Of a stretch of 64,000 bases of DNA, positions 15,884 through 26,275 are shown piece by piece. The position numbers and the translations under genes were made by a program. Origin of the DNA: Thalassobellus sediminis (GTDB taxonomy: Bacteria > Bacteroidota > Bacteroidia > Flavobacteriales > Flavobacteriaceae); contig NZ_JBISCD010000040.1 in the NCBI RefSeq assembly GCF_044386045.1, positions 310,001-374,000 of the forward strand. Reading direction: 5' to 3'. Numbering within the stretch: the stretch's first letter is position 1; the number at the start of each line of letters is the position of its first letter. The notes below the pieces were generated by a model. The model searched no databases. It was not told the DNA's origin and was given only the letters and a program-made list of their open reading frames with translations.

Positions 15884-18800
15884 TTAATTACCAAAATTAT
15901 ATCTAATTGTTAATCCTGATCTGATAGTAGTTTGTGGAAACGCAGTAGATATGGCATATTCAGAGAATGTATAATCAAAATAAAAGATACCTGTTAAGTT
16001 TTTGCTAAAAGCATAATCGGCTGAATATTTTAATCCCCAGATAGTTTGACCCGAAGTAACTTGATTATTTTCTAAATCTAAATATCTAATAATGGTTTTA
16101 TTATCTCTAACAGAAATATCTGCTTTCATATTTAAATCACTCACAATACGTTTACTTGGTCCTGCTAAATTAGAGCGAATACGCAAATCTTTAATTCTAT
16201 AACCTAAGCCAATTATATATTCGTTGCCTAAAACTTCTGTCATCAAATTATTATCAAAACTTAATGATATCATTCTGTCCTTTTGAATTTCTGCTAGAAT
16301 CTTAACAGAATTTTTCATTTCGAAATCAATTCTAACTAACGGACTAAACATTTCTGTTAAGTTGATATTACTAAATAATGTTTCGTTTTTAAAATTACCT
16401 CCTTGATCTAAAGCTTCAGGGTTATTACTATCATAATCTAAATTAGTTTGAAACTGATTTATGGTATATGTTGAACGATAGCCATGTGTTAATGAAAAAC
16501 GCTTGAAACGTTTTTTAAACCATGCAAACTTCATAAATCCAGTATACTTTAAATCCCAGTTAGGAATTGGTACATCTCTAAAAGCACTGGTTTTAACCTG
16601 ACTAGCATCTTGACCGGAATAAGCTGCCAAAAATGCTGGTAATAATACTGCTTGACTACTTTTTCCAAAACCTACAGGATAACCTGTATCTGGATCTGTA
16701 GGAAACGAAGTTGTTCCATAATACTTCTCTGCAAGTCTATTAGCTATTACAAGCCTATTACCCCTAAATTCGTTAAAAGCATCAGAGGTTGTTTCATTAC
16801 TTTTACTAAATGCTGTTTTAATTAAAAGTGTTGAAATATTAAAATTCCCAAATGTGTTGGGTGTTAAAGATTGATATTCCAAATCGCTACCAACACTATT
16901 AACTCTAAAATTTTCAGTATAATTTTCATAATAAGTTCTATTACCTACAATATCAATTTTTAAATCTCTAACTGGTTGCAAACTAGCAGACATATCTAAT
17001 TCTTTGGTATTGGTTGTGGTATATTGCTGGTTGAACTCAGGAAACAAAGTTAACCAACCTCTTCTTGCAGCTAAATTTCTTATATCACTTTGGCTTCCAA
17101 ATGTAAATCCTGTGGTTGGTTTTAAGGTTCCTACAAAACCTGGTGTTTGTAAATATCCTGGTAAAAACGTTCCATTATTTTCTCTATAACTAAATTGAAT
17201 TCTTTTAATAGTTGTTAAAATATCAACACCTGCATTTAATAATTTTGCCGCCGATTGGTTTTTTACTTTTGGTGTTGGATTTCCATTTTTCTGATTTACC
17301 CCTGGAGGTGCTCCTGCCGAATTTGCTCTGCTTCTTACTCTTCGAATAGGTTTCTTTACCAGGCCAATATATTTATACAACTTATTCATATCTAAAGTTG
17401 TATTTATATTATGCGTATTGGCATTTTGGATGGTATTTCCTAGATCAAATGTTCCTGTTAATTGATTGTTAGGGTCATTAGGATCTGTATAAGTAAGTTC
17501 TAATTCACCATATAAATCTGAACCTTTTTGCCATTGGAAATTACCACTGTATTGGTAAGTAGCATCTATAAAACTAAATGTTGGTATTTTATTAATTGGC
17601 AACTTATAAGTTATGCCTAAATCTTGAGATTGCCTATTTGGATCGCCAAAATCAAGAAGTCCATCCCAAACATCTAAAGTTTCATCTTGTTCTCCACGTA
17701 TTAAATCGTTATCCTTATAATAATTTCTAACAATATTATTATTAGACGCAGTAAAATTAAACTGCAAAGCATCTGTTAAATTGTAATTAACACCATATTG
17801 AAAATCGAATGTGTAATTTCTTCTATATAATTCTTCAATACCAATATTACCTTGACCTAAATCGATTTCTCTAAATTTCTGACTATTAAATTGTCTGTTT
17901 AAATCTGTATTAACCGTAAAGCTTGCTGGTAATAAATTTAAATTAAAATCTTTTAAAATTTTCCAATACTTACCTCTAAACAAGGAGTCGTTCTTTTTAA
18001 AAGGCTCCACTTTTATAGGATTAAAATTGAATGCATAATTGGCTCCTAATCGCAATGTTTTATTAACCGAATTTTCAATTTCAAAATCTCGATGCTCAAC
18101 CTTATTATATGAATAATTAAGTGTTAGGTTTTCTACATCGTAAAAACGCGGTTTAGCATCGGTAGTCCTAATTTTTCTAACACCAATAAAATTGATACTT
18201 TGACGCCTCGTATAATCTTCAGAATTTTGTTTTACCTGATCCCTTTCAGCATTTGTATTAGCAGCATCTAGTCTAGATTCTAAAGTTAAATCTTTGTAAA
18301 ACTGATCGTATTTAGGCGTTATGAGTTCTTCACTTTGCCCATAATTAAATGGCACTTGAATACCCCATTTTTTTGGTAATATTTGTCCAACATTTATGTT
18401 GGTAACAACATCATATTGTTTAACATCTTCTAAACTACGCTGACTTGGACCTTGTTCTATAGAACCAAAACCCGATGTGCTCTGACTCCCTGTAGCACTT
18501 AACGTCATAAAGTCGGCAATATTAGTATCTAAACTAACAACAGCTGCCCAACCACCTTCGTTATCCATGTCAGACAAACGAAGTTCGTTATACCAAACTT
18601 CTGCACAAACATCGTCTCTATCTGTAGCATTTTTAACCCCAACCATTAAAGTTCTTATATCTCCAAAATTTGGATTTCCTTTTATACCCACCCGATGCTG
18701 TCCTGGTACATAACCACCAAATGGATCTGAAGCTAATACGACATCGCCATCTATAACATCATAAAATGTTGGATCTTCATTACCCAAGGTCATATCTGAA

Positions 18801-21800
18801 ATACCTTGCGCTTTAATTTTTCCAAGAATTTCTATTGGCAAGTTGATTTCGTTATTTATTGGCCATAACCCTTCTCTACTTGTAGACGTTGAAATTTCTA
18901 AGGGTATTTCTATTTGATAATAATTCTCGGTAAGGTCATTACCTAATCTTATAAAACCAACTATATCGTTACTTTCTAATTGTGTTAATGATTCATTATC
19001 CTCTGCATGCATAAACATTCTCATGCGCTTAAATTGACGCATATCAACACTTATATTTTTATAAACAGCCTTAGAATCTTCAGCTTCTAAATTACAAACC
19101 TTTACCACTAATGATTGCTCATTCTGCGGAACAACCGTATTATTATTAAACAATTCTTCAGGCTCAATTCCTGGAGGTCTATCATAACTTCCTTCATTTT
19201 CTAGTGTACCAATAACACCTACAGAAAATTCTGTTTGAGGATCATCAGGTGTTGGGTCATTTTTATCTAAAGCTTGCGTGTAACGTCTCCAATCACTTCT
19301 AACTAAATCTAATGTTCCAAAACGAAAAACTGTTGGCTGGGAAAACTCTTTTAAAAAGATACGCGTAAAACGCACCGACCTTAAATCACTAATTCCTCCA
19401 ACGGCTTTTGCATGTGCTCCTTGTACAGGAATTCTAAATTGATACCATCTAACATTTCTTGTTTCTCCATTTGGTAAAACACGTGGTCTATCTTTAAAAT
19501 CTCTTAAAAACTCTTTTAATGGATTACTATTTGGTAAATTTTCAAAATCGGCTTGAGATTCTGGTAAATTTTGTCTTGTAAGATCTAATTCATATTCAAA
19601 ATAACTATCAATCGTGTTCATAGTATTATCACGATTAATATCTTCTACATCTGGTTGTGTATTGGCTCCACGGTCTGTATTAGTAAATGTTTCAGGCGTA
19701 TTACCTTCTACACCATTATATTTTTTATAGCGCTCAAATATATTACCCTCAGTATTTAAAAAGTAAGTATAATTATCGTTTGAAGGATCTTCTAAATTTT
19801 GAAACTCTATTGGCAGGTTTTCTCTTAAAGCAAAACTCCTTTCATCATCATCACTATACCCATCATAACCTACATCTTGATTTGTTCGTTCTTCTCCAGT
19901 AGTATCGAATGCATAAATTAGCGATTGATTTTGCGGTACAACTGTACCATAATCAGTTACTGGTAATAAACTTACATCTCCGTTTATAGGCAAACCATTT
20001 TCATATAATTTTCTACCATCTTTAACGATATCTTCTGAAATATTACCTAAATTAAATACAAGCTTTCCTCCAGGGTTTGTTTCATTATCTTGAAAAGGAT
20101 CTTGTAACCAAAAATCTATATATTCTACATTTTGTTGTTCAAAATCTGTAGATGTTAATTGACGAGTAATACCTGCCCAGTTAGCTCTAGATTCAGTTGG
20201 ACTTATACCATCTAAAGTTGTAGTATCAAAATTATAAGGGCCTCTCTCCTCTGGATAATAAGCTAAATCTAATGTAAAAAGCACAGAATTTTGCCCTTGC
20301 ACTAATTCTCTATCAGGAAACAGCTCGTTTATAAATACACGACTCGTATATAAACTAGACATATCTTCATCTGTTATTTCATTTGGACGTTGGCTGCTGT
20401 AAAAAATAGGATCAATGCTATACCAGTTTAGCATCGCTCTGTTGTAACCACTTTCAATTCCTGTGATTCCATCATCTTCTCCATCACCATCTAAATCGGC
20501 AGGTCTACTAGATAAAAACCATGATTGTTGCGATCTTAAATCAATACCATTTTGAGAGCCTTCAAAATCATCAATATAAGACGTTGACTCTCCATTTAAA
20601 TTAGTTCCTTTTGGTGCTCCTGGCGCTAAATATGCAAATTCGCCTCTAAGTGAAAAATTAGATTCTGCATCGGTATCTATATTAGGCAGCTTATTAGCTA
20701 GTCTTGTTAAGAAAGGCACTTTAGTTGCATAGTTGCCATTAAAACCAAAAATAGTATTATTTATAGGCTCTGTTCCATAGTTTGCCTTTTGTGTTATTGG
20801 TCGTTCGTTAAGATTTAATAGCGTTGCACCCAATACAAAATTTTCGTTAAACTTATGCTCTACATTAATACCTGTAAAACGTCTTGTTTGTTGTCCGAAA
20901 ACAGCATTATTTTCTGTAGATACTTCAATAGGTGTATTTGATGCTTTTAAAGCTTCATCTAAAATTTGAACCGTTCCTGCTGTATAATTAACGGTATAAT
21001 CGATCCCTTCTACCAACACACGGCCACCTGCAGTAACTCTTACCGAACCACGTGGCACATTAAAACTACCTATTGGAATACCATTATTTCCAGAAGATTT
21101 ATAACGCCCTTTTAATTTAAACTTATTTTTCTCAACCTCTTCTAAAGCAGCTGCTTTTGTGCTACTATAAAGTATATCGTAAACATACTTTACTTGATTT
21201 TCGTTATACGTATTAGGGTCTGAATAATTTTCACCAGAACTAAGCGATAATTTTTTAAATAGAAATTCTCCAAATGGTTCTGCACTTGGAAAAATTATTC
21301 TTCCCGCTTGAGGAATAACCGTTATCCCTGGAACAAAATCGAAAAAACCATCTCCCTTTGATTGCGGGTCGTTATTAAAATTTAACTTATCTAAATTAAA
21401 CACTCTTAATAAAGGTGTTTCGTCTAAAGGATCTTCATTTGTACCTGGAGCTGGAAACGCAGTAGTTCCAACAGGAGAAATAAAGTTTAATGGCGAAGCT
21501 TCATTATAAAAAATATTAAGTTTAAAATCATCTGAACTTAAGTTATAAGCACCTGTATCATAAATGTTTTTCATCATCAAATCCCAAACAGGCTGATTCA
21601 CATTTGTGATACTACTTTTTAATAACTTTAATATTAAATTAGAGTTTACAACATTTGTTACATCTCCATTACCATTTGTAGTAACATTGGTTGCATCAAC
21701 ACCATCATTTGCAAATTCACCCACTTGATACACTTTACCACCAACCGTAAATTGAAACGCAACAGCTAAAACCTCATCGTTATTTAATCGTTGATTTAAT

Positions 21801-23191
21801 GAGATATAACCTAATTGACTATTAAAAGAATATTCTTGTCCGTTTACTAATTTTCTAGCGTTTTCAATTTTATTATAATCTGAACCTTCTCTAACAACTG
21901 AAGATAATGAGCCAAAACCTTGTTGTGCAGTAGCAACATCTCTAATCTGGTCTGTTAAAATAGACCCAGACCCAATAGTTGTTGGATCAAAATCATTATT
22001 CTTATTATCTGGTAAAGCATTAGCACTATTAATAAATCCACCTGGAATTGGATCTAATAATAAGTTATCGTTATCTGGGTTAGCAGGGTCGTAAAAAGAC
22101 TCCCCTAAATCTTGAATAGCTACTATATTTCTAACATTATCAGTTCTATTACTTCGGTTTGTCATCCAAACTTCAAGTCTTGTTATTTGTAAACCCTTAA
22201 CATCAACAAAAGGATAATTTACTAAAGCTCTATCATAAGTATCTCTAAAGTATTGTGCTAAAAAGAAGTGTCTGTTTTCATCATAATCTCTAATAAATAA
22301 ATCAAACTCTTCAAGTGTACCACCACCTTGCGACACAACTGTATTTGCCTGTGATTTTTGCTCAGAAAACACACCTGTAACAGTTGTTTTTCCAAATTGC
22401 AATTGCGCTTTTACACCAAACAAACTCTGTGCTCCTGTAATTAACGAGCTGTTTAAAGGCATACTTACATTACCAACTTCAATTTTTTGTATAATATCAT
22501 CTTCCGTTGGCGTGTATTCTAACTTTATAAGGTTTTGAAAATCGAAAGACGACTGTGTATCATACTGTGCATTCACTTGCAACCTTGTACCTACTTTTCC
22601 TATAAGACTTAAACTAATTCTTTGATCGAAATCAAAGGTAAAATTACTTCGATTTCTTGGCGAAAAAGAAGGGTTGTCTTGTTTTGAAAATAATACACCT
22701 AAATCCATTTCAACAGAACCCTGAGGAATGACTTCAATAACATCACTTCCAAAAACACTCTTAAAGAAATCTGAATCTACATAAAACTCTGGTAATAGAT
22801 TTTTTTGTCCATCGTCAGCACCATCTTTTTTACCATCAAAAGCATCTGTTTTTTCTTTGTAATAAGCTTTTAAATTTTCCTTTGCTACTAAAGCGTAATA
22901 CTCTTTAGGTGTTAATATTATAGGATAATTAATATTAAAGCTCCCTATTTTTTCAGTATAAATATAACGATTGGTTGTAGCATCATAAGTATATTTAGAT
23001 TCTACACTATTAGGGTTTGGTAGTTTAATAGTACCTAAATCAAAACCTGTTTTAACAGAGTCTTGAACTGCAGGTTGCTGAGACCAGCCGACTAATGAAA
23101 ATAATAATGCAAAAATTAAAAAAGCACTTTGATTGCGCTTTATTTGACATTTCTTATTTGATTTATAAAAAATAAGGTTAGTTATACTCAA
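15884..23191 (-). CDS. sprA: SprA, type IX secretion outer-membrane translocon
   Basis: A 2435-residue protein, the size of SprA/Sov proteins, which form the giant single-chain beta barrel through which T9SS substrates cross the outer membrane. An N-terminal signal (about residues 18-38, ending GWSQ) is followed by the SprA start region, long stretches of beta strands, plug-like segments such as GAPKGTNLNGESTSYIDDFE (about 870) and the C-terminal strand FPQTTIRSGLTIRYNFGN. It is required for gliding and for secretion of adhesins such as the one at 39950-43591. It follows ruvA by 6 bp and precedes gcvH by about 66 bp. No frameshift or internal stop is seen. Confidence 0.97.
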   Translation of the reverse strand: MSITNLIFYKSNKKCQIKRNQSAFLIFALLFSLVGWSQQPAVQDSVKTGFDLGTIKLPNPNSVESKYTYDATTNRYIYTEKIGSFNINYPIILTPKEYYALVAKENLKAYYKEKTDAFDGKKDGADDGQKNLLPEFYVDSDFFKSVFGSDVIEVIPQGSVEMDLGVLFSKQDNPSFSPRNRSNFTFDFDQRISLSLIGKVGTRLQVNAQYDTQSSFDFQNLIKLEYTPTEDDIIQKIEVGNVSMPLNSSLITGAQSLFGVKAQLQFGKTTVTGVFSEQKSQANTVVSQGGGTLEEFDLFIRDYDENRHFFLAQYFRDTYDRALVNYPFVDVKGLQITRLEVWMTNRSNRTDNVRNIVAIQDLGESFYDPANPDNDNLLLDPIPGGFINSANALPDNKNNDFDPTTIGSGSILTDQIRDVATAQQGFGSLSSVVREGSDYNKIENARKLVNGQEYSFNSQLGYISLNQRLNNDEVLAVAFQFTVGGKVYQVGEFANDGVDATNVTTNGNGDVTNVVNSNLILKLLKSSITNVNQPVWDLMMKNIYDTGAYNLSSDDFKLNIFYNEASPLNFISPVGTTAFPAPGTNEDPLDETPLLRVFNLDKLNFNNDPQSKGDGFFDFVPGITVIPQAGRIIFPSAEPFGEFLFKKLSLSSGENYSDPNTYNENQVKYVYDILYSSTKAAALEEVEKNKFKLKGRYKSSGNNGIPIGSFNVPRGSVRVTAGGRVLVEGIDYTVNYTAGTVQILDEALKASNTPIEVSTENNAVFGQQTRRFTGINVEHKFNENFVLGATLLNLNERPITQKANYGTEPINNTIFGFNGNYATKVPFLTRLANKLPNIDTDAESNFSLRGEFAYLAPGAPKGTNLNGESTSYIDDFEGSQNGIDLRSQQSWFLSSRPADLDGDGEDDGITGIESGYNRAMLNWYSIDPIFYSSQRPNEITDEDMSSLYTSRVFINELFPDRELVQGQNSVLFTLDLAYYPEERGPYNFDTTTLDGISPTESRANWAGITRQLTSTDFEQQNVEYIDFWLQDPFQDNETNPGGKLVFNLGNISEDIVKDGRKLYENGLPINGDVSLLPVTDYGTVVPQNQSLIYAFDTTGEERTNQDVGYDGYSDDDERSFALRENLPIEFQNLEDPSNDNYTYFLNTEGNIFERYKKYNGVEGNTPETFTNTDRGANTQPDVEDINRDNTMNTIDSYFEYELDLTRQNLPESQADFENLPNSNPLKEFLRDFKDRPRVLPNGETRNVRWYQFRIPVQGAHAKAVGGISDLRSVRFTRIFLKEFSQPTVFRFGTLDLVRSDWRRYTQALDKNDPTPDDPQTEFSVGVIGTLENEGSYDRPPGIEPEELFNNNTVVPQNEQSLVVKVCNLEAEDSKAVYKNISVDMRQFKRMRMFMHAEDNESLTQLESNDIVGFIRLGNDLTENYYQIEIPLEISTSTSREGLWPINNEINLPIEILGKIKAQGISDMTLGNEDPTFYDVIDGDVVLASDPFGGYVPGQHRVGIKGNPNFGDIRTLMVGVKNATDRDDVCAEVWYNELRLSDMDNEGGWAAVVSLDTNIADFMTLSATGSQSTSGFGSIEQGPSQRSLEDVKQYDVVTNINVGQILPKKWGIQVPFNYGQSEELITPKYDQFYKDLTLESRLDAANTNAERDQVKQNSEDYTRRQSINFIGVRKIRTTDAKPRFYDVENLTLNYSYNKVEHRDFEIENSVNKTLRLGANYAFNFNPIKVEPFKKNDSLFRGKYWKILKDFNLNLLPASFTVNTDLNRQFNSQKFREIDLGQGNIGIEELYRRNYTFDFQYGVNYNLTDALQFNFTASNNNIVRNYYKDNDLIRGEQDETLDVWDGLLDFGDPNRQSQDLGITYKLPINKIPTFSFIDATYQYSGNFQWQKGSDLYGELELTYTDPNDPNNQLTGTFDLGNTIQNANTHNINTTLDMNKLYKYIGLVKKPIRRVRSRANSAGAPPGVNQKNGNPTPKVKNQSAAKLLNAGVDILTTIKRIQFSYRENNGTFLPGYLQTPGFVGTLKPTTGFTFGSQSDIRNLAARRGWLTLFPEFNQQYTTTNTKELDMSASLQPVRDLKIDIVGNRTYYENYTENFRVNSVGSDLEYQSLTPNTFGNFNISTLLIKTAFSKSNETTSDAFNEFRGNRLVIANRLAEKYYGTTSFPTDPDTGYPVGFGKSSQAVLLPAFLAAYSGQDASQVKTSAFRDVPIPNWDLKYTGFMKFAWFKKRFKRFSLTHGYRSTYTINQFQTNLDYDSNNPEALDQGGNFKNETLFSNINLTEMFSPLVRIDFEMKNSVKILAEIQKDRMISLSFDNNLMTEVLGNEYIIGLGYRIKDLRIRSNLAGPSKRIVSDLNMKADISVRDNKTIIRYLDLENNQVTSGQTIWGLKYSADYAFSKNLTGIFYFDYTFSEYAISTAFPQTTIRSGLTIRYNFGN

Positions 23192-23197
23192 AATCTA

Positions 23198-23779
23198 TTA
23201 TAAATTTTTTAAAGCTTGTTTAATTATAGTTTCTACTGTCGCTTCTGGTTGTGCTATAACAATTTTATCTACGACACGTTCTGCCTGTTTTCTAACAAAA
23301 CCAAGCACTTCTAAAGCAGATAACGCTTCATCTTTATTGGTATTGTCTTTAGACACAGAAACTTCATCAATATCATAAATTTTTAAGATTTTGTCTTTTA
23401 AATCTAAAATAACACGCTGTGCTGTTTTAGCACCAATGCCTTTTATAGACTGGATTAAAGCAACATCACTAGTAGCAATACCTTCTCTTACTTGCTTAGG
23501 CGTTAAAGACGATAACATAGTACGAGCAATACTAGCACCGATACCACTTACAGAAAGTAATAATCTAAAAATTTCTCGCTCTGCTAATGATGAAAACCCA
23601 TAAAGTGTATGCGAATCTTCTTTTACTTGCAAATGAGTATATAACTTAAGTTTTTCAGTGTCTGATATTTTAGAAAACGTATGTAATGAAATATTTAACA
23701 TATACCCAACACCATTACAATCAATAACAACATGTGTTGGATTTTTTTCAACAAGTTTCCCTTGAATATGTGTTATCAT
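23198..23779 (-). CDS. ruvA: Holliday junction branch migration protein RuvA
   Basis: A 193-residue protein of normal length, with an N-terminal OB fold (ITHIQGKLVEKNPTHVVID), two helix-hairpin-helix motifs (LLSVSGIGASIA and IQSIKGIGAKTAQRVILDL) and the C-terminal domain III (EALSALEVLGF) that contacts RuvB. It tetramerises on four-way junctions. ruvB lies 12 kb away at 35860-36882. It is packed between maeB and sprA with gaps of 50 and 6 bp. Confidence 0.97.
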   Translation of the reverse strand: MITHIQGKLVEKNPTHVVIDCNGVGYMLNISLHTFSKISDTEKLKLYTHLQVKEDSHTLYGFSSLAEREIFRLLLSVSGIGASIARTMLSSLTPKQVREGIATSDVALIQSIKGIGAKTAQRVILDLKDKILKIYDIDEVSVSKDNTNKDEALSALEVLGFVRKQAERVVDKIVIAQPEATVETIIKQALKNL

Positions 23780-23829
23780 TTAGCTCTTTCGGTTAATGCA
23801 TCAAATGTAATAAAATTATTTTCACTAAA

Positions 23830-26127
23830 TTATTTAACACTAACCTTTTCTAACTCTAATTGTTCTTTATGTTGTGCATCAATTACAGCAATGGCGGTCA
23901 TATTAACAATTTCATCTACACTTGCCCCTAATTGCAAAATATGAACAGGTTTTTTCATACCCATCATAATTGGTCCTATAGATTCAGCTTCGTTTAATTC
24001 TTTTAATAATTTATAAGTAATATTTGCTGAATCTAAATTTGGAAAAATAAGTGTATTTACTTTTTTACCTACTAATTTTGAAAATGGAAATTTCTCTTTA
24101 AGCATGTCTGCATTTAAAGCAAAATCTGTTTGCAACTCCCCATCAACAATCATATCTGGATAATGACGATGTAAATATGCTACGGCATCACGAACTTTTG
24201 ATGCGTCAATATTTTTTGAAGATCCAAAATTTGAATACGAAATCATGGCCATAACCGGATTCATCCCAAACATTTTAACAACCTGAGAAGTCATTCTTGC
24301 TATTTTTATTAATTCCTTTGAACCTGGATTAATATTTATTGAGGTATCACTTAAAAATAACGGCCCACGCTTAGTCATCATAACATTGGTTGTTGCAATT
24401 CTATTAGCGCCTTTAGCCATACCTATAAGTTCTAACATAGGTTTTACTACCGATGGATAACTACGTGAATATCCAGAAATTAATGCATCTGCATCACCTT
24501 CATTCACCATCATAGCAGCAAAATAATTACGTTCTCTCATTAAACGCTCTGCTGCATAAAGTGTTACACCTCTACGCTTGCGTTGTTCCCAATATACTTT
24601 AGCATACTTATCTTTTCTATCGTTTTCTTCATCTGTTTTTGGATCAACTATAAGAATATCGGCATCAAAATCAATTTCTGCCATTAAATTTTTTATAGTT
24701 TCCTTCCTTCCTAATAAAATAGGAATTGCAACACCTTCTTCATAGACTATTTGAGCTGCCTTAATAACATCTAACTGATCTGCTTCAGCAAAAACAACAC
24801 GTTTTGGATCTAATTTAGCTCTACTAAGAAGCAGCCTTACCATTTTATTATCAGAACCTAAACGTTCTCTTAATTTATCTCTATAAGCATCCCAATTTGC
24901 AATAGGCTTTTTAGCCACACCACTATCTATAGCTGCTTTGGCAACTGCTGGTGGTACTTCGGCAATTAATCTCGGATCTGTTGGCTTAGGAATAATATAA
25001 TCTTTACCAAATGCTAATCTAGTTTCTCCATATGCTATATTTACTTGTTCTGGCACAGGTTCTTTCGCTAATTTTGCTAAAGCTTTAACTGCTGCCATTT
25101 TCATAGCTTCGTTAATTTTAGTTGCTCTAACATCTAAAGCACCTCTAAATATAAACGGAAAACCTAAAACATTATTTACTTGATTAGGATGATCACTTCT
25201 TCCCGTAGCCATAATAATATCTTTACGCGTTGCAATAGCAACATCGTAATTTATTTCTGGATTTGGATTAGCCATAGCAAACACAATAGGATTATTTGCC
25301 ATAGACAACAACATCTCAGGAGATACAATATCGGCCATTGACAAACCTATAAATACATCGGCATTTTGCATAGCTTCATCAAGCGTATCTATTTTTCTAT
25401 CTGTAGCAAACTCTGCTTTTTGAGATGACAAATTATCTCTATCATTTCTTATTACACCTTTACTATCTAGCATAACCATATTTTCTCGTTTAGCACCAAA
25501 ATCTTGATATAAACGGGAGCATGAAATGGCTGCTGCTCCAGCACCACTTATTACTATTTGTACCTCTTCAATTTTCTTTCCTGCTATTTCTAAAGCGTTA
25601 ATTAATGCTGCTGCCGATATTATAGCTGTTCCATGTTGATCATCATGCATTACAGGAATATCAAGCTCTTCTTTTAAGCGTCTTTCAATTTCAAAAGCTT
25701 CAGGCGCTTTAATATCTTCAAGATTAATACCTCCAAATGTTGGGGCTATGTTTTTAACTGTAGCAATAAACTCATCAACATTCTCAGTGTTAACTTCAAT
25801 ATCAAAAACATCTATATCTGCAAAAATTTTAAAAAGCAAACCTTTACCTTCCATTACAGGTTTTGAAGCTTCAGGACCTATATTTCCTAAACCTAGAACC
25901 GCAGTACCATTAGATATTACTGCAACAAGATTTCCTTTTGCGGTATATTTATAGGCGTTATCATTATCTTTTTCAATCTCTAAACAAGGTTCTGCTACAC
26001 CTGGAGAATATGCTAAAGAAAGGTCTCTTTGTGTTGCGTATTTTTTAGTTGGAACTACTTGTATTTTACCTGGAGTTGGCAATTCGTGATATAATAAAGC
26101 ATCACTACGTTTACTTTCTTTACTCAT
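23830..26127 (-). CDS. maeB: NADP-dependent malic enzyme (MaeB type, with PTA-like C-terminal domain)
   Basis: Oxidative decarboxylation of malate to pyruvate. The 765-residue chain has an N-terminal malic domain (YSPGVAEPCLEI, GNLVAVISNGTAVLGLGN, VMHDDQHGTAI), an NAD(P)-binding Rossmann motif (VISGAGAAAISC, about 190-205) and, from about residue 430, a phosphotransacetylase-like regulatory domain (RVVFAEADQLDVIKAA, GYSRSYPSVVKPML). This fusion is diagnostic for MaeB. It is the first gene of the conserved maeB-ruvA-sprA run. A TATATTTG box at 26164-26157 could be its -7 element, with a candidate TTG at 26190-26188 (spacer 23). Confidence 0.96.
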   Translation of the reverse strand: MSKESKRSDALLYHELPTPGKIQVVPTKKYATQRDLSLAYSPGVAEPCLEIEKDNDNAYKYTAKGNLVAVISNGTAVLGLGNIGPEASKPVMEGKGLLFKIFADIDVFDIEVNTENVDEFIATVKNIAPTFGGINLEDIKAPEAFEIERRLKEELDIPVMHDDQHGTAIISAAALINALEIAGKKIEEVQIVISGAGAAAISCSRLYQDFGAKRENMVMLDSKGVIRNDRDNLSSQKAEFATDRKIDTLDEAMQNADVFIGLSMADIVSPEMLLSMANNPIVFAMANPNPEINYDVAIATRKDIIMATGRSDHPNQVNNVLGFPFIFRGALDVRATKINEAMKMAAVKALAKLAKEPVPEQVNIAYGETRLAFGKDYIIPKPTDPRLIAEVPPAVAKAAIDSGVAKKPIANWDAYRDKLRERLGSDNKMVRLLLSRAKLDPKRVVFAEADQLDVIKAAQIVYEEGVAIPILLGRKETIKNLMAEIDFDADILIVDPKTDEENDRKDKYAKVYWEQRKRRGVTLYAAERLMRERNYFAAMMVNEGDADALISGYSRSYPSVVKPMLELIGMAKGANRIATTNVMMTKRGPLFLSDTSININPGSKELIKIARMTSQVVKMFGMNPVMAMISYSNFGSSKNIDASKVRDAVAYLHRHYPDMIVDGELQTDFALNADMLKEKFPFSKLVGKKVNTLIFPNLDSANITYKLLKELNEAESIGPIMMGMKKPVHILQLGASVDEIVNMTAIAVIDAQHKEQLELEKVSVK

Positions 26128-26156
26128 TAGAAATAATTATTAATAATTATATCTAG

Positions 26157-26190
26157 CAAATATAACAATCCTATACAAGGAAACCTTCAA
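26157..26190 (-). promoter_or_regulatory. possible promoter of maeB
   Basis: On the minus strand TATATTTG (26164-26157) is a perfect TAnnTTTG box about 30 nt before the maeB ATG. The best TTG (26190-26188) has a 23-bp spacer and overlaps a hairpin, so only the -7 box is convincing. Confidence 0.45.
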
Positions 26191-26210
26191 TATTTTGAAT
26201 TATTGAAGGT
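26183..26210. terminator. hairpin between the sugar-utilisation operon and maeB
   Basis: ACCTTCAATA and TATTGAAGGT form a perfect 10-bp stem with an 8-nt loop, 66 bp after the stop of the phosphorylase gene. The T run is weak on the minus strand (TTTCC), so termination may be partial. Confidence 0.55.
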
Positions 26211-26275
26211 ACTTTTTTAACCAAAAATTATTAAATATTATCTAGTTATAATTAACAAATTGAAACAATATGGTA